Assembly: GCA_027563935.2 (NCBI GenBank)
Contig: CM050450.1
Location: forward strand, 6,183,957 to 6,247,956
Reading direction: 5' to 3'
DNA: 64,000 bases
DNA from: Costus lasius
Lineage: Eukaryota; Streptophyta; Magnoliopsida; Zingiberales; Costaceae
Shown: positions 47,046 to 58,962 of the stretch, piece after piece
Numbering within the stretch: position 1 is the stretch's first letter
How the letters are laid out: each line of letters begins with the position of its first letter
Program-made: the position numbers and the translations under genes
The notes under the pieces: model-generated
What the model saw: only the letters and a program-made list of their open reading frames with translations
What the model was told of the DNA's origin: nothing
The model's database searches: none

Positions 47046-48587
47046 CCTTGTTTAGAATTGTACCATAGCAGCATGTTTGTGTATGTGGAAGTAACTTTCT
47101 TATTTAAGAAAGCTTTGATACTTACCGTAGTTTAACTAAAACTGACACTGTCCTTTGGCTGTTCAAGGTGCAAAGTCGATGATGATGTGGTTGTCTAGTC
47201 TTACAATCTAGTAAAAAAGTATGCTCAATTGATGTCATACTTTGATTTCCTTCGTGAATTTCCATCAGTTTGTGCACTACATTTTATCTTTTGAACTGCT
47301 GAAATCCATTCCGCAAAGTTTGATTTCGCATATCCATTTCCAAGACCAGCTGCACTCGGCCGAAGACGTACATTTTAGATGCATCTGGGGGTTCCATCTC
47401 TAGACTGAAAAGGATAGGTTCTTTGGCGGAAGAGGACTAAAGTAATGATGATGATCTTACATGCAAGCTATAGTCCGAATTAGCGTTAAGAAATCTTACA
47501 TAGTAGTACTCGCACCTATGCTATATTGACATAGTACGAAAGTAGGATATATGACAACTAGGCACTTATTTCGACAGGGTGCCAGAATAATGAGACCCTA
47601 TCCAGCTATCCTTGTGCAATGATGTTAGAATACTACTTTTAAATTAAAGAAAAGTGTGAGGTACTCTTGCTTCAGTTTGATACCAATTAAGTGGAATTTG
47701 ATTTTGACTCAGGCCAAATTAGGAGCACCAATTCAGTGGCATGCCTTGTTTACTTCGAATTCTTTACTAACCCCCCTGTTTCGTAGGAGGGAAAGAAGGT
47801 TGAGAAGAAAAAAGAGCTTCCTTGGATTCTCGTTTTAGTTTTCGCTCAATTACGACGGAAAGCTGGAATGGAAAAAAGAAACAAAACTCTTGACCGTGCT
47901 CCGCCCCCTCTGCTCACCAGCTCCTGCTCACTGACTCCACCCCCATTGGTTACTTGCGCGAGGCTCACAAGCTCCAAGTCCCACTGCTCGCCGACTCCCG
48001 CTCACTAATCACTGTTCACATCCCCTGTTGCTCCCCTGGCTCGCATCGCCACCGCCTACTTTACCTGTCGAGCTGCTTGAAAATCCACCCCTTTGCCGAG
48101 CTTGGAACCTCTCGTCTACACGTGACTATCATATGTTTTTTTCATTCCGTTAGAATTTCTTTCCCCCCCTTTCTTTTCTATTCATCTTTCACTCTCTCGT
48201 AGGAATCAGGGTTAAAAGAAAAGAAAAAAGAAAACCAATACTTTCAACCATCCATGTAACAGAGCATTGAGAAAATAAGAGAATCACTTCCAAGAGCCGT
48301 CCATTCCAAGAACCATCAATGTAACAAACAATTTTGAATCTGGAGTGGCAATCTTCACCATGACCAACAAGGAGCATCCCTTAATCTTAATAATCAAGCT
48401 ATACTTTTCTTTCTCAATTACATGGTTCTAACTAAGCAATCCTGTTTGCACGAGAAGAGACTGATCAATCAATTCCAAGAGCCGCCCATTCCTGATAATA
48501 AGAACTGGCCTTCAGTGGCTAACAAAGGATTAGTGTTGCGGATGGGATTCTGCAAGTTGATTAATTCGCTGATACTATTGGATGGGC
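47046..48587. other. Intergenic between convergent genes
   Basis: Holds the 3' ends of the plus-strand hydrolase gene and the minus-strand MYB-CC gene. A GC-richer patch at 47880-48120 is rich in short repeats of the type GCTC.C. It has no recognisable domain. Confidence 0.4.
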
Positions 48588-51500
48588 TTAACAGAACGGA
48601 AGGTGGGGAAACGATTCTAGCTGCGGAAGTTCATTCTCTGTCTCGCTGAAATTACTTAAAGCAATTTGCTCTGATGCTATCTTGCATGCCGTTGCCAATA
48701 AGGAATCAATGTATTTCTCATAAGCATCCATTCGAATCTGCACATGCTTCTGAACCTGATCCAGTGAAAAGAAACTGATAAGCAATTAGTGGTAGCATGA
48801 TTGATCATTCAGTTGATGGGTTAAAACAGTTAACATTTGAAATGTGTGATAGTGAACTACAGATAAGATACTTAAAATGCACCAGTCTTATTGGAATAAT
48901 ATAATTGCTCATTGGAATCTATAGATTAGGCTAGTAGGATTGAACATTCTGAACAGGCTGTCCATTCTTAATAAACAATGTGAGTGTGCCTCTTTGGCAC
49001 ATGTATAACATTGCAAGGGATATTTTTCACACGTTTTTATATTGTTATTGGATGCAACATTTTATTATTTTTGAGTCTTATTAAATGTAGGATTAGGGGT
49101 TGACCAAGTCTAGATTAATATGTAGTTATGTACAAAGGCTTGTTAAATATTGTAATAGATAGTTTAGAATATGATGAATTAATTGGGAATTGTTTTCTAG
49201 TTCTCTCCTCTCTTTCAATCTCACCCCATGGCAGGGTCCTCTACTCCCCCCTTCTTCTCTCTACCTTCTCTTCCCATCTTCCCGCTGTTCTTTATTTCTT
49301 TCCCTCTTTCTTTTCTACTCCTCACAAATTTAGCCCAACTGCAACAGCTACTTTTGCTTTTAGCATTAGAACATCTCACAGAGAGGCCAACTGAGTTATG
49401 CACGCAGCTAGAATCTTGAAAGTCAATCACTATTGATCAAATGATTTGTACGATGAAATTGCTACTATTTTGAGCTAAGATCTTTTTGGTTATTTTTTAA
49501 ATCTATGATTGACTAATAGATTCCTGTGCTTTTGGGAAAAAAATGATTGAACATTCAATTGAAAGAACATTTAAAATACACTAAATTGGGTGTTAGTGGC
49601 CGACAAATTAGATAGTTGTTCTTCGAAATTCAATGTATACTCAAGGTATTCAAGTTTAGTTCAACATGCCACGGAGTTACATGCGTACATTATACCTTAG
49701 GCTATATAGATCTGCATATGTAAGCACATATATACATAAGTACATACACATTATGGGCGTACATATATATCAAGTAAGAAAGAAGGAAATTTCCAGAGAA
49801 TATGCATTGTTTCATAATATGCATGTACTTTATAAGGGCAGCTTTATAATGCTGAAGTTGGAGAATGAAGGCACAAGTGCACAAGGCATTAAAGGGAGGT
49901 TAACAAACAAAAAGTATTGCAAAAGGAAGAAGATATTGACCTCCACTTGTTCATGCAGTCTCCTCTGCACCTCCATATGTGCTCTCAGTGCCTCTTTGAC
50001 TTCCTGACCCCTAAAACCAGAAACACCAATCACGCTGTTACTTTGACATGTAACTAAAGAGTGTAACTTTTGGGAGAAAGATTTGTTATACTCATTCACT
50101 TCAGGAGTAGGCACTCTTGGAGACAGAGCACTGCTGCTTGGATTCTCTAAAAGGTAGGATGCTGAAAACGGAGATGCAAAGAACCATTAATATATATATT
50201 TGTTTGACTTTTTAAATAATATGCAATTATCGAGTGATAAAAAAGGAATCATACACGCGTAGGTCAGCAAATTGCATGATCATTTGTAATGATTAGCAGA
50301 CAAGAAAACCGAGAGTATTTAGCCAACTGATCATGTGTTGCATTTTACAAACAAAATATATAAGCTATACAAGTATCTCATTTCAGAAATTCTGATGTTT
50401 GCCTCTTAATCTCCTCTTAACTATATTTTTGAGACAAGCTTAAAACATTGAAGTCTTGTGAATAACTGAAACCAGCTAAGGAAAATTGAATCAACTTAAC
50501 AATCTTTCCACGACAGCATACCAGCTACAAGTTGGGCATGTGGATGGTCAGAATACATTAAAATCCTTCATTACGTTTAAAGAATTTTTTTCTGAAGGCT
50601 CGAGTGATGAGTTTTGCAAAGGATTGCCAATAGTTTATAGGAAAGCAAGAGATAAAGTTATGAGCTCACCATCTTTTGACTGATCACTCATCTCTTTGCC
50701 TGATTGCTTTCCTAGTCTGTACTTCTGAGGAAAATGTGCAGAGAAAGTCCACATTATAGCACAAGCTCGATTTAGATTTCAACAAGGAAAATTGGTTGTG
50801 GAATTTCATAAATGAGGAATTCAACATATATATTAGCACCTGAAGATGACTCTTGAGGTGAAAAAGAGTAAGTCCTTTCACACTCATTGTTCTCATGATA
50901 GCCTTCGGTGTCGCCTCTGCAATATTCACAGCATTTCGGCCAATATGTTAATTATAATCAATAGACTACATCAGAAGTAAAGTGCTAGATTGTCATACAA
51001 TTGGACGAGTTTGTACCAAACTGAAAAAGGAAAACCATATACCTAACTACATTGTAAAAAAAAAACAAAAACTAAAGTTTTGTGGTTTAGTTTCATCTCC
51101 ATAAGAAACTGCATAAAGAATAGTTGTCTAAGCAAATAAGGTAGCACAATCTACATCCATCCAAAGAGACAAGAAAGGTGAAATTAAGAATTTATTTTCA
51201 TTTATTAAGACTAGTGAAGCCCTGCAACAAAAGGCAGAGTAGAAGAGTCATAGCCTTAAAAACAAGCATGTATTATTCAGATGCTCCTCCTGCAGTCCTC
51301 GCGTATGAGTGGATCAAGAAAAGGTTAGAAAAAAATGGCTTCATGAATTTGATTGAAAAAACTAGATATGGAGTTGACACCAAATGAACCAGGAGGCGAC
51401 TCACAAGGCCACACATTTTGGCCATTCGCTAAAGAGAACCAATTAAAAACCCAAACGAGAAGAACAGAAAAGGGCGTCAACTTGGATCCCGACCGGCGGA

Positions 51501-51817
51501 GACAGAAAAACCAACAGCAAGAGCAGAGCGCCAGAGGAGCGATCTTAAAGGGGGCGCGGCGCGGCGACGAATCAGCATCACAAGCGCACACATTTCGATC
51601 ATTCATGACGAAAAAAAGCCAGAAAGCACAAAGGCGAAAAAAAAAAGAACGAACTTTCGGGGCCTCCAAGCTGGGCGACGGCATCGACGAAGCGCTCGTG
51701 TAGGTCGGCCGTCCACCGGAGCCGCGGCTTGGGGTCCGCCGTCAGCACCAGGCTCGGGCCGTGCGCCTCCTCTGGCGAGATCGAGGCTTCCGGGCGGTGG
51801 ATCAACCCGGAAAACAT
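48588..51817 (-). CDS. MYB-CC (GARP-type) transcription factor, PHR/PHL-like
   Basis: Nuclear DNA-binding regulator of the plant MYB-CC family, whose members include regulators of phosphate starvation responses. Coding exons by eye: 51817-51655, 50916-50840, 50724-50670, 50161-50092, 50010-49941, 48755-48588. They join in frame to about 200 residues. The start MFSGLIHRP is typical for the family and follows an acceptor at 51826. Visible: one MYB repeat (about 28-85) with KPRLRWTADLHERFVDAV, ATPKAIMRTM and GLTLFHLKSHLQKYR. The MYB-CC coiled coil (about 123-170) has EVKEALRAHMEVQRRLHEQVEVQKHVQIRMDAY split over two exons. The protein is shorter than many family members, mainly because little follows the coil. 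Intron 4 (50011-50091) is 81 nt, keeps the frame and has no stop. Confidence 0.9.
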
Positions 51818-51829
51818 TCTCCTGAAAGG

Positions 51830-52650
51830 CAAGCAAGATCAGGAGGATTGATTGGAAACCCACGCGGAAGCTGAAACCCAGAGCGAGAGGAGGGGAAAAA
51901 GTGGTGCCTCTCGTAGATTGCGGAACAACTTTTGAACCAATGGAAGAAGGCTTTGTGGGAATGAAAGTATAGTAGTGTATCTCTAATTCTATGATTTATC
52001 GGACAGCAGTCGTCGATGGCGATGTGTCATCGGAGGCGATTGGAAAGAACGCAACTTTGGAAAAAGATGTGGCTTGCCTTGTGTTGTCGACTGTCATATG
52101 CGTAGCAGACTAGTGTATGCTTCATGCTTGTCTAGTTTGTGTGCGCGTAAGAGAAGAGAGAGAAAGAGTAGATACATGTGAAATGAGCCCTTTCTTCGCT
52201 GTGGAGTTGTAGCGTGTCAGAATTTGGAAGGCCCGCTGTCTTCATTAACCCCTCATGGTGTGTTCACTTGAGGATCGATTATTTAATATCTCTTAATTTT
52301 GAGTTTTATAATAAATCAACTGTAATATACATTTTCTTGTCTTCTTTACCTTGACCCTTCATAGGTCAGTGGTACTATCTTTCTTATTGTATTTTATCAA
52401 TTAAATATGTATAATAAAATTTAAAACCATAAAATGTTAAAACTAATAACAAATGTAACGCCACCCAATAATAAAAGCAATAACATTTTAGCATTGACTT
52501 TTTCTCACAAAAATTGCAAACATTAATCATACATGACTATCATTAATTTTTTTCCCATTGGCTACTTCTTTTATTCTTTTCATACCAAAATCTACTAGTT
52601 CCTCAAACCAACAAAAAAATTATTTTAGTAGCTATACAAGTACCCCCAAA
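51830..52650. other. Promoter side of the MYB-CC gene, AT-rich
   Basis: Leader and upstream region of the minus-strand MYB-CC gene. No further exon was recognised. The right part (52250-52620) is AT-rich without visible structure. Confidence 0.4.
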
Positions 52651-52654
52651 AGAT

Positions 52655-52922
52655 CCAAAAGAAGGCGAGATGAAGAGCGTTGGAGGAAACTCACATTGGT
52701 GAAGCCGCTACAGCTACAAATATTGGTAGAAGATTGGATCAGCCGGCGGCGACCCGACCGGGAGAGCCATGCCCAAATTCCCCTCTCCTCCCTTGGCACG
52801 ATAACGGTGAGGAATTTTGATGGGGATCGCAGAGGGAAAGGGCTACGATGATTAAAGGGCTGCGATGATTCACTTCTGCACAGTATAGCGGCCATTTGTC
52901 CGGTATGCGCCCACGATCGATG
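52655..52922 (-). pseudogene. NF-YC-like pseudogene 1, 3' half
   Basis: The sequence follows the 3' half of the gene at 58333-58638. Shared blocks include AGAAGGC.AGATGAAGAG, GAAGCCGCTAC.GCTACAAAT, AAAGGGCTGCGATGATT and GCGCCCACGA, with substitutions and small gaps that destroy the frame. The homology stops near 52922 and resumes at about 54926, so the copy is split by an insertion. Confidence 0.7.
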
Positions 52923-54925
52923 AGGGAGTGATGCAGGAGCATTTTGACATATTTATGACTTAGTCAATTTTTGCATAATTATCGTATATCTTGATTGATT
53001 TTATTAGAATGCAATCCTAATTGTAATGAGGCACTAATTCATATCATATGTCATATGAGGTCACATCGAATCAAGGTCAAAACTTTAGCCCAAGTTCAAC
53101 TTGAGTTCAACCCAAGTTCAAGTATGAAGAAAACTCTTGGACCAATCCAAAAGAAAAGAACCAGCCCACAAGGAAGAAGACCCAAAGTTTTGGCACCCCA
53201 AATCTATTAGAAGACACCAAGAAGGCATAAGTAGCTGCTACTTTTGTTGGAGATAAACAAGACAGCTTCGCAAGCTGCATGTTTCCATTTGCGTGAAGAA
53301 AAGGACAGCATGCTTGTGAGAAGAAGAATGCCATTGCTTGAAGGGGAAAGCACCGTTGGAGCTTACAGCCAACAGCTATAATTCCTGCTATGTTTCCAAC
53401 CATCACCTATAAGATGGTCTCTCCTCTTTTGTAATCAGCAGAGTTTTTAGACAAGATTTTGAAAAGGAATGGAAATGGTTTTCGTTTCTCTCTATCGGAT
53501 GTTTCTTCCTCTCTTCCTCTCTTCCTCTAATAGCTGAAGCTTCCATGGATTTGGAACTTCTTCACTATCGTCTCCTCTAATCTTCCATGGACTTGGAATC
53601 TCTACCGTGCTGCATCCTCCTCATCGCTGCGCTATCCATCTCCCACCTCTGCCACGCTTAAACAACCTTCCGCTGCTGTCGCAATCCACGCCTGCTTGCT
53701 TGCCGAGTCCAGATCTGAACTCTCCGTTCGCCTCACCGCCGGCGACGATCCAACCGACGGATCGTCCTCAAATTTCAACCACGCCTTCTACAGTTCTAGT
53801 CGAACCCACAACCTGTGGGATCGCCCCATCCGACGTCGGGATCGCCGGAATCGGAAGATTTCCGGTGATGCCTCAGCTCACGCCCCTGTTCCGCCCTTCT
53901 CCACTGATCGTCGTCGATCTCCTCCGACAAGCCATCAATCGACCCCAAACTCCGGCCATGACCTCTCTTCCATCTTGAGAGCCTCCAGTTGAAGCAGGTT
54001 TTGAGTTCGTCCACCATCGGACGAACGGCGAGCAATTCTGTCTACCCGTATAGCTTCCCCTGTTACCGCCCATTTTCTGCCCTGCTCCCGCCTTTCACCG
54101 TCGTCCACCTCCGACCGGCCACTGTCCGCCCAGAAACTCAGGCCACATGCTCGCCTCATCCATAGCAATTCCCAGTTGTAGCAGGTCGGGAGTTCATGCC
54201 GTCTCCGATGATCATCGGCAGCCCCTGCATCCTCGCACGTCCTCCCCTGTCTCCGCCAGAAGCAGGCTCGTGTTAGCGCCACCCGCCTCCTAGCGCTCAG
54301 GCGCCACCGCCGGCCGGCCGTCACGCCGGAATGCGTCCCTACAGCCTCGAGCCTCCCTTCCCCACGCCGCTGCAGCCACCAACGTCGACCCGCTCATGCC
54401 CCAGACGCCCTGCTGCTTCATGAGAACTCAGCCGAGACTGTTACTGTTCACATTCCTGCATTTTGTCTTAATTTGATTAGCGTTTTTTAATACAGGTAAT
54501 TAACATGCTAGGGGCCACTGAAACACCTGACGCTCTATACAACTTGGAAGAACATGTCTTGATCTTCATCCTGGACGACTTAATTTCAACCGAGCGCCAA
54601 CAGATCAACCTACGCATCCAAGCAAATTACGCTGTTTGATAAAATTTCTGTGTTGATTTTCCTTACTGATCTGATTATCTATTTTCTTGGAGATGCCCTA
54701 TTAGACTGACTGAGAATGACACTTCATTTATTTTATACGCTTGAAAAGAACAAACTTCACTCTGCTATTTGGCTTTATTGGTTTTCATTATAGATCATTG
54801 GAACCTATTCTCATACATGACTACTATTCGTAAATGATAATTTTCTGCAATCATGAATTTATGGTTGCTAATTGACTTTGGTTGATCTTTCTTTAATAAA
54901 ATATAAAAATTCTAATCTGTGTTTG
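52923..54925. mobile_element. About 2-kb insertion splitting NF-YC pseudogene 1
   Basis: This block has no counterpart in the intact gene copy. It begins AT-rich, has a TATA-like CCTATAAGATGG near 53405, a CT-rich run at 53490-53530, and GC-rich sequence to 54400 without a recognisable retroelement protein. It could be an unclassified retroelement. I could not find convincing terminal repeats or a target duplication. Confidence 0.4.
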
Positions 54926-55290
54926 CGAGAGGATGAACATATTGCAGGCCATGTGCGCAGTCCCTCCCGGGCGGTGACATCCTCGTCGGTCTTCAAGATC
55001 TCTTCTTGATGCAGGCGACCAGCAGGCTCTGGTACTTGAAGTCGGGGGGGATGCTCGTTCTTGCTGTTCTCGTTGGCCGGGTACATCTGGGGCGATCCCA
55101 ACTTTCCAGGTAGATAAAATTCCAGTTTTGGTTGATTGAAACGGTGAGCGGGGAAAAAAAGGAGGGATCTGGAGCAAAATGTATGCCGAGATGGCAAGTT
55201 GGAGGGTCATGGGATTCAAGGAACCTAGATGGTGCGAAGTCAAAATGGATGGGATTGGAACAGAGAACAATATGATCGCTGGGCGGCGGT
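54926..55290 (-). pseudogene. NF-YC-like pseudogene 1, 5' half
   Basis: Minus-strand matches to the histone fold appear in shifting frames: FKYQSLL.ACIKK, then KTDEDVT, then AHMACNMFI, like the QSLPL.RIKKIM and ACEMFI stretches of the intact copy. The leader region with GGTGCGAAGTCAAAATGGA also matches that of the intact gene near 58815. Frameshifts and the 2-kb insertion make it non-functional. Confidence 0.7.
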
Positions 55291-55329
55291 GAAGTCACAC
55301 AGCCGAGTGACAAGTATCCCAAACACATT

Positions 55330-56440
55330 CATACCTCATAAATATAAACAATTAAATAGATGATCCCAATTATCCAAGACATCAAGTGAATTTGGAGTAC
55401 ATCACAAAAACTTTTCCAATCTCTTTAAGACAATGCATGATAGTCGTTTAGCATAATTGTCAACGAGTGGCAATCATAGGGGGCAAAAAATTCAAGCTTT
55501 GAAGCAAAATTATCGATACATTATTTGAGAATTGATGGTGGAACCATCTGTATATGTGATGTGTTTATTTTTGGTGGTGGAACCATTTCAATATTTTAGA
55601 TTGCAGTTCCTGCAGCTACTAACTTGTATCAAAAGAACAGAGTCAAAATCTAATAAATTAATGACTAAATCCAATCCAAATGCATCAAATCGAACAAAAA
55701 AGTTAGAATTGCGTTAACACTCAGTAAGAGTAAAGAAATTTTATATACATAAAAATGTAAAACAAAAGAGAAAAAATTAAAATGGACAATTTAGTTCAGC
55801 AGAAATAGTAATTTCACACCAAGAAAGACGATTTGAACATTTTGAAATATTTTAACTACAAACTATCCCAGACTATCTTAACTTATATCATGAACGGAAC
55901 AAAAAAAACACTTGTTGGTTTTTATTCAAAATTTTATCATTTTATACCTAAAAAAATAAAGCAAGATATAGCTTCTTTTTGTTGAAACACTGCGTAATTC
56001 AATTATTATCTTTTAAATGACAAGCGAATATGTGCTTGATAAATAATCTATTTACAACTTGGCGTAATAAAAAAAATTTATCATAAACTTGCAGCATGGT
56101 GGAGAGAAGGAACCATGAATTGATCTGAGAGCTCAGAAGAAGGAGAAGTCGTTTTATTGGTGAAAAAGGCTCACGGCCGTGCCAATGACTTGCCACCGCC
56201 ACTGCCTACACCAGTTCATCTCATCATTGCATCAAAAACCCTTGAATCGACCTCTCATACGCCACAATCAATTGAAAAAAAAAATTTACATGCGACGAAC
56301 GCTACCAAATCCCAGAGATTAGGAAAAGCATATCACTTGGATTCATTCAGAATTCGGTCTTCGAAGAAACAAATGCACCCGCGTTTCTCAAATCAAGGAA
56401 TGAATTAAAAAAAAATGTTACTTTGGGGGAAAACAGAAGA
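55330..56440. other. AT-rich intergenic stretch
   Basis: No coding domain was recognised. The part from about 56130 to 56440 would be downstream sequence of the minus-strand snoRNA transcript. Confidence 0.35.
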
Positions 56441-56452
56441 GTTCAAGCGAGC

Positions 56453-56543
56453 GGCTTCAGTGTGTGTAACAACAATGATCGATCATAGACTGGAAAGCCT
56501 CACAGAAATCCGCTAAGATCTTTAAGATCACTCATCATCAGCC
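56453..56543 (-). ncRNA. C/D-box snoRNA with two 25S rRNA guides
   Basis: The 91-nt minus-strand segment begins GGC-TGATGATGA (C box TGATGA inside) and ends CTGA-AGCC (D box), with a short terminal stem GGC/GCC. Directly upstream of the D box, TGTTGTTACACAC is complementary to GUGUGUAACAAC of large-subunit rRNA. In the first half, CTTAGCGGATTTC is complementary to the adjoining AAUCCGCUAAG, followed by CTGT as an imperfect D' box. In rRNA as I know it, these two targets lie side by side (AAUCCGCUAAGGAGUGUGUAACAAC). It should guide 2'-O-methylation in the nucleolus. By the five-nucleotide rule the D guide points to a U in AGUGU. It lies in a transcript with its own TATA box about 170 bp upstream. 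Confidence 0.85.
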
Positions 56544-56710
56544 AGCTCTCGAATGGGAGCAGAATAACAAGCAACAAAAACCGATCAAGAAAAAACTGAA
56601 AAGACAAAACTCTCGACAAGGAGAGATGGGAAAACCTGGAGCGCCGTGGCGAAAACAAGACCCACGTTCGCCTCGGAACGATTTGAGGAAGGGTGGGCGA
56701 ATCCCCTCAC

Positions 56711-56832
56711 TATATATAGATGAGGATTGGGCGAAAATAATGGAAGTCGATTAGGGTTTTAGTAGGGTTACGTTTTCTATTTTGATATTTTTGATCTAGG
56801 CCGTCGATTCTTTGGGGGACTAATAAGCCCAA
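56711..56832 (-). promoter_or_regulatory. snoRNA gene promoter: TATA box, telo boxes, site II
   Basis: On the minus strand, TCTATATATA lies at 56720-56711. Upstream of it are AAACCCTAA (56759-56751), AACCCTA (56769-56763) and TGGGCTTA (56831-56824). TGGGCY site II elements with telo boxes are the established promoter signature of plant snoRNA and ribosomal-protein genes. Confidence 0.75.
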
Positions 56833-56835
56833 GAC

Positions 56836-58190
56836 GTCAAATTTCCCCCCTTTTTCTTGTATATTTAGATTGCTTCCTAAACGCTATTAGCGAGAATTAA
56901 ATTCCTGCCTTCTGATAATTCAGAGACACAATGGTGTATATAAGTACAAGCTAATGTTCAAGTTCTACATCCCAATTTTATTTAGTCTTAATTCAAATAA
57001 ATTTGTTTGATAAAAATTTCAATTTACTGCCACTATTACAAGTTTACAACTTTTATAGGTTATATACTTCACAGTTCACATTGTTTAGACTGCTATTAAA
57101 AAAAATAATAAGAAGAAGCCACTAATAAGAGTATATACCACGTATTAAGTATTTACTATATATGTATCACAAAAATACAGATAATACAATCATAATATAA
57201 GAAAAATAAATAAATTTTATATTTAAAATAACTAATTATGATGTAATTATTAATTATAGTATATTAATATCACAATCTTAATAATTATTAATAAAATTAT
57301 TAATGATAACCACAGTTACATATATTATATTAATAATTAATTAATACAGCACCGACAGCAAAAGCAGGAAAACTCCAGCTTTCACTTAAAGCAGCAACTA
57401 AGCTACGGATTAAAGGCACTTCAAAACTCCAGAAAAGCACTGATTCGTGCTGTCAATGAAGATTATTTCATGAAACTACTAACGTTGTTAATGCACTGAC
57501 TCACAGTTGAGAATATCAACTGTGAGTCACTGACTCACAGTTGAGAATATCAATTTCGTAAAGGTTCAACCAAATGATGCATTCTCCTTAGTTTTACTTG
57601 TGTCACTGACTCACAGTTGAGAATATCAATTTCCACTTAAGACAACCCTATAATTCTTGTTGATAAAAACCAACTTCTACTACAGCCTCAATCCTGTTGA
57701 TAAAAACTATGGAATTCTAAAGCCAATTCCAGTCACGAGTACCATTCAACAGTCTCCTCTTCATAGAATGTTCTTTCTGCTACTCAGCAAATAAATAACA
57801 TGGATTATAGCAGATACCAATAGGAAAGAATACTTGGATCAAAAATTTCTAAATATTCCTCGCATAACCATATCTAATCTCACATTTCTTACTATGATCG
57901 TTAAAAAGACATCAATGTGTGTTAGGAATTCCAAGAGAGATTTAATCAATACCGCGGCAGAAAGGTCATCATCAATTAATTCAAAAACAGGTGAATAAAG
58001 AAACTCAACGATTAGCAACTTTGTTAACTAAGCTAAAATTATTACGATACCAGTCGATCGATCGAAGAGCTAAGCATGATTAAGCTATGTAAACCATAGA
58101 AAGTGCTTGATATGACACAGATTCATTGCAAAAGATAGAACGAACCAAATGATGGGCATAACGTTGAGCAACAAATGGCGTCGCTATACG
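56836..58190. other. AT-rich intergenic stretch
   Basis: Very AT-rich at 57060-57350. A TGACTCA repeat cluster lies at 57494-57629 and is listed separately. No gene was recognised. The right end is the 3' flank of the NF-YC-like gene. Confidence 0.4.
57494..57629. repeat. Triplicate TGACTCA repeat with perfect palindrome
   Basis: The 26-bp phrase CACTGACTCACAGTTGAGAATATCAA (here split as CACTGACTCACAG and TTGAGAATATCAA) occurs at 57494-57519, 57528-57553 and 57604-57629. Between copies 1 and 2, CAACTGTGAGTCA-C-TGACTCACAGTTG (57517-57543) is a perfect 27-bp palindrome with 13-bp arms. TGACTCA is a known bZIP (GCN4-like) core. Confidence 0.85.
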
Positions 58191-58332
58191 AGTACCAACA
58201 AAGATCTAATAGAAGGCAAGATGAAGAGTGCTACATGAAATTCTCATACCTGAAGCCGCTACGGCTACAAATAGAAGTATAGCACTGGTAGGCCGCCGGC
58301 TTCCGGACTTAAGGAGCCATCTCCGACATCTC

Positions 58333-58638
58333 CTATTCCTCCTCCCCTGGCGCGTGACAGTTGATGAAATCGAAGGCATCGCAGCTCGAAAGGGCTGCGA
58401 CGATTTCGCTCTTCCCTATAGTCCTGCATTGCTTCTGCTGGGTGTGCGCCCACGACCGGCGGGTGAGATCGAGGATGAACATCTCACAGGCCTTTTCGAA
58501 GATCACAGGCGCCTCGTCGGCGATAGTGTTCATGCCCTGATCGGCCTCCATGATCTTCTTGATGCGGGGGAGGGGCAGACTCTGGTTCTTGAAGTATGCG
58601 CTCAGCTCGATCTGGCGGTTCTGGTCGGGCCAAGACAT
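58333..58638 (-). CDS. NF-YC: NF-YC-like histone-fold transcription subunit
   Basis: Single-exon frame of 101 residues. It starts MSWPDQNRQIELSAYFKNQ and contains the NF-YC histone fold: QSLPLPRIKKIMEAD, ADEAPVIFEKACEMFILDLTRR, SWAHTQQ, and RTIGKSEIVAALSSCDAFDFI (about 19-92). NF-YC pairs with NF-YB through this fold and, with NF-YA, binds CCAAT boxes. The Q-rich flanks of typical NF-YC proteins are missing, so it belongs with the short forms. A TATA box (TATAAAAA, 58970-58963, minus) lies about 325 bp upstream of the ATG, and a leader of roughly 290 bp is expected. Some fold positions differ from the usual consensus (MNTIADE, VIFEKA). Decayed copies lie on both sides, so this could be the surviving member of a local duplication or an early pseudogene with an open frame. 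Confidence 0.75.
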   Translation of the reverse strand: MSWPDQNRQIELSAYFKNQSLPLPRIKKIMEADQGMNTIADEAPVIFEKACEMFILDLTRRSWAHTQQKQCRTIGKSEIVAALSSCDAFDFINCHAPGEEE

Positions 58639-58962
58639 CTGGAGCGATCTTTTGGCAAAGAATCATCTAAGCATTCAAAAATTCTAGGCAGAGAAGATTG
58701 CAGATTTGGTTGATTGTTAAAATTGAGTTGAATCAACAATGTATGCCAAGTTAGGCATACTAGAGCGAGATTTCAGATTGGATAGTGATGGAGATCACGG
58801 AACCCTAGAATCATGGTGCGAAGTCAAAAAGGAAGAGACGAACCTGTAAAGCCGGATTCAGGGCGCAGCGGCGGAATCGAGCTGGGAGCCTGCGAGGGAA
58901 GGACGGAGAGAGATGGAACTTGGAAACAGGGAAGAGTCCTCTTGTTGAAAGCGGGTTGGGCT

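Noticed and set aside
56133..56230. Second C/D snoRNA candidate on the minus strand (TGATGA ... CTGA) downstream of the snoRNA
   Set aside because: The boxes are present, but no terminal stem is visible and I could not match a guide to rRNA. Boxes this short occur by chance.
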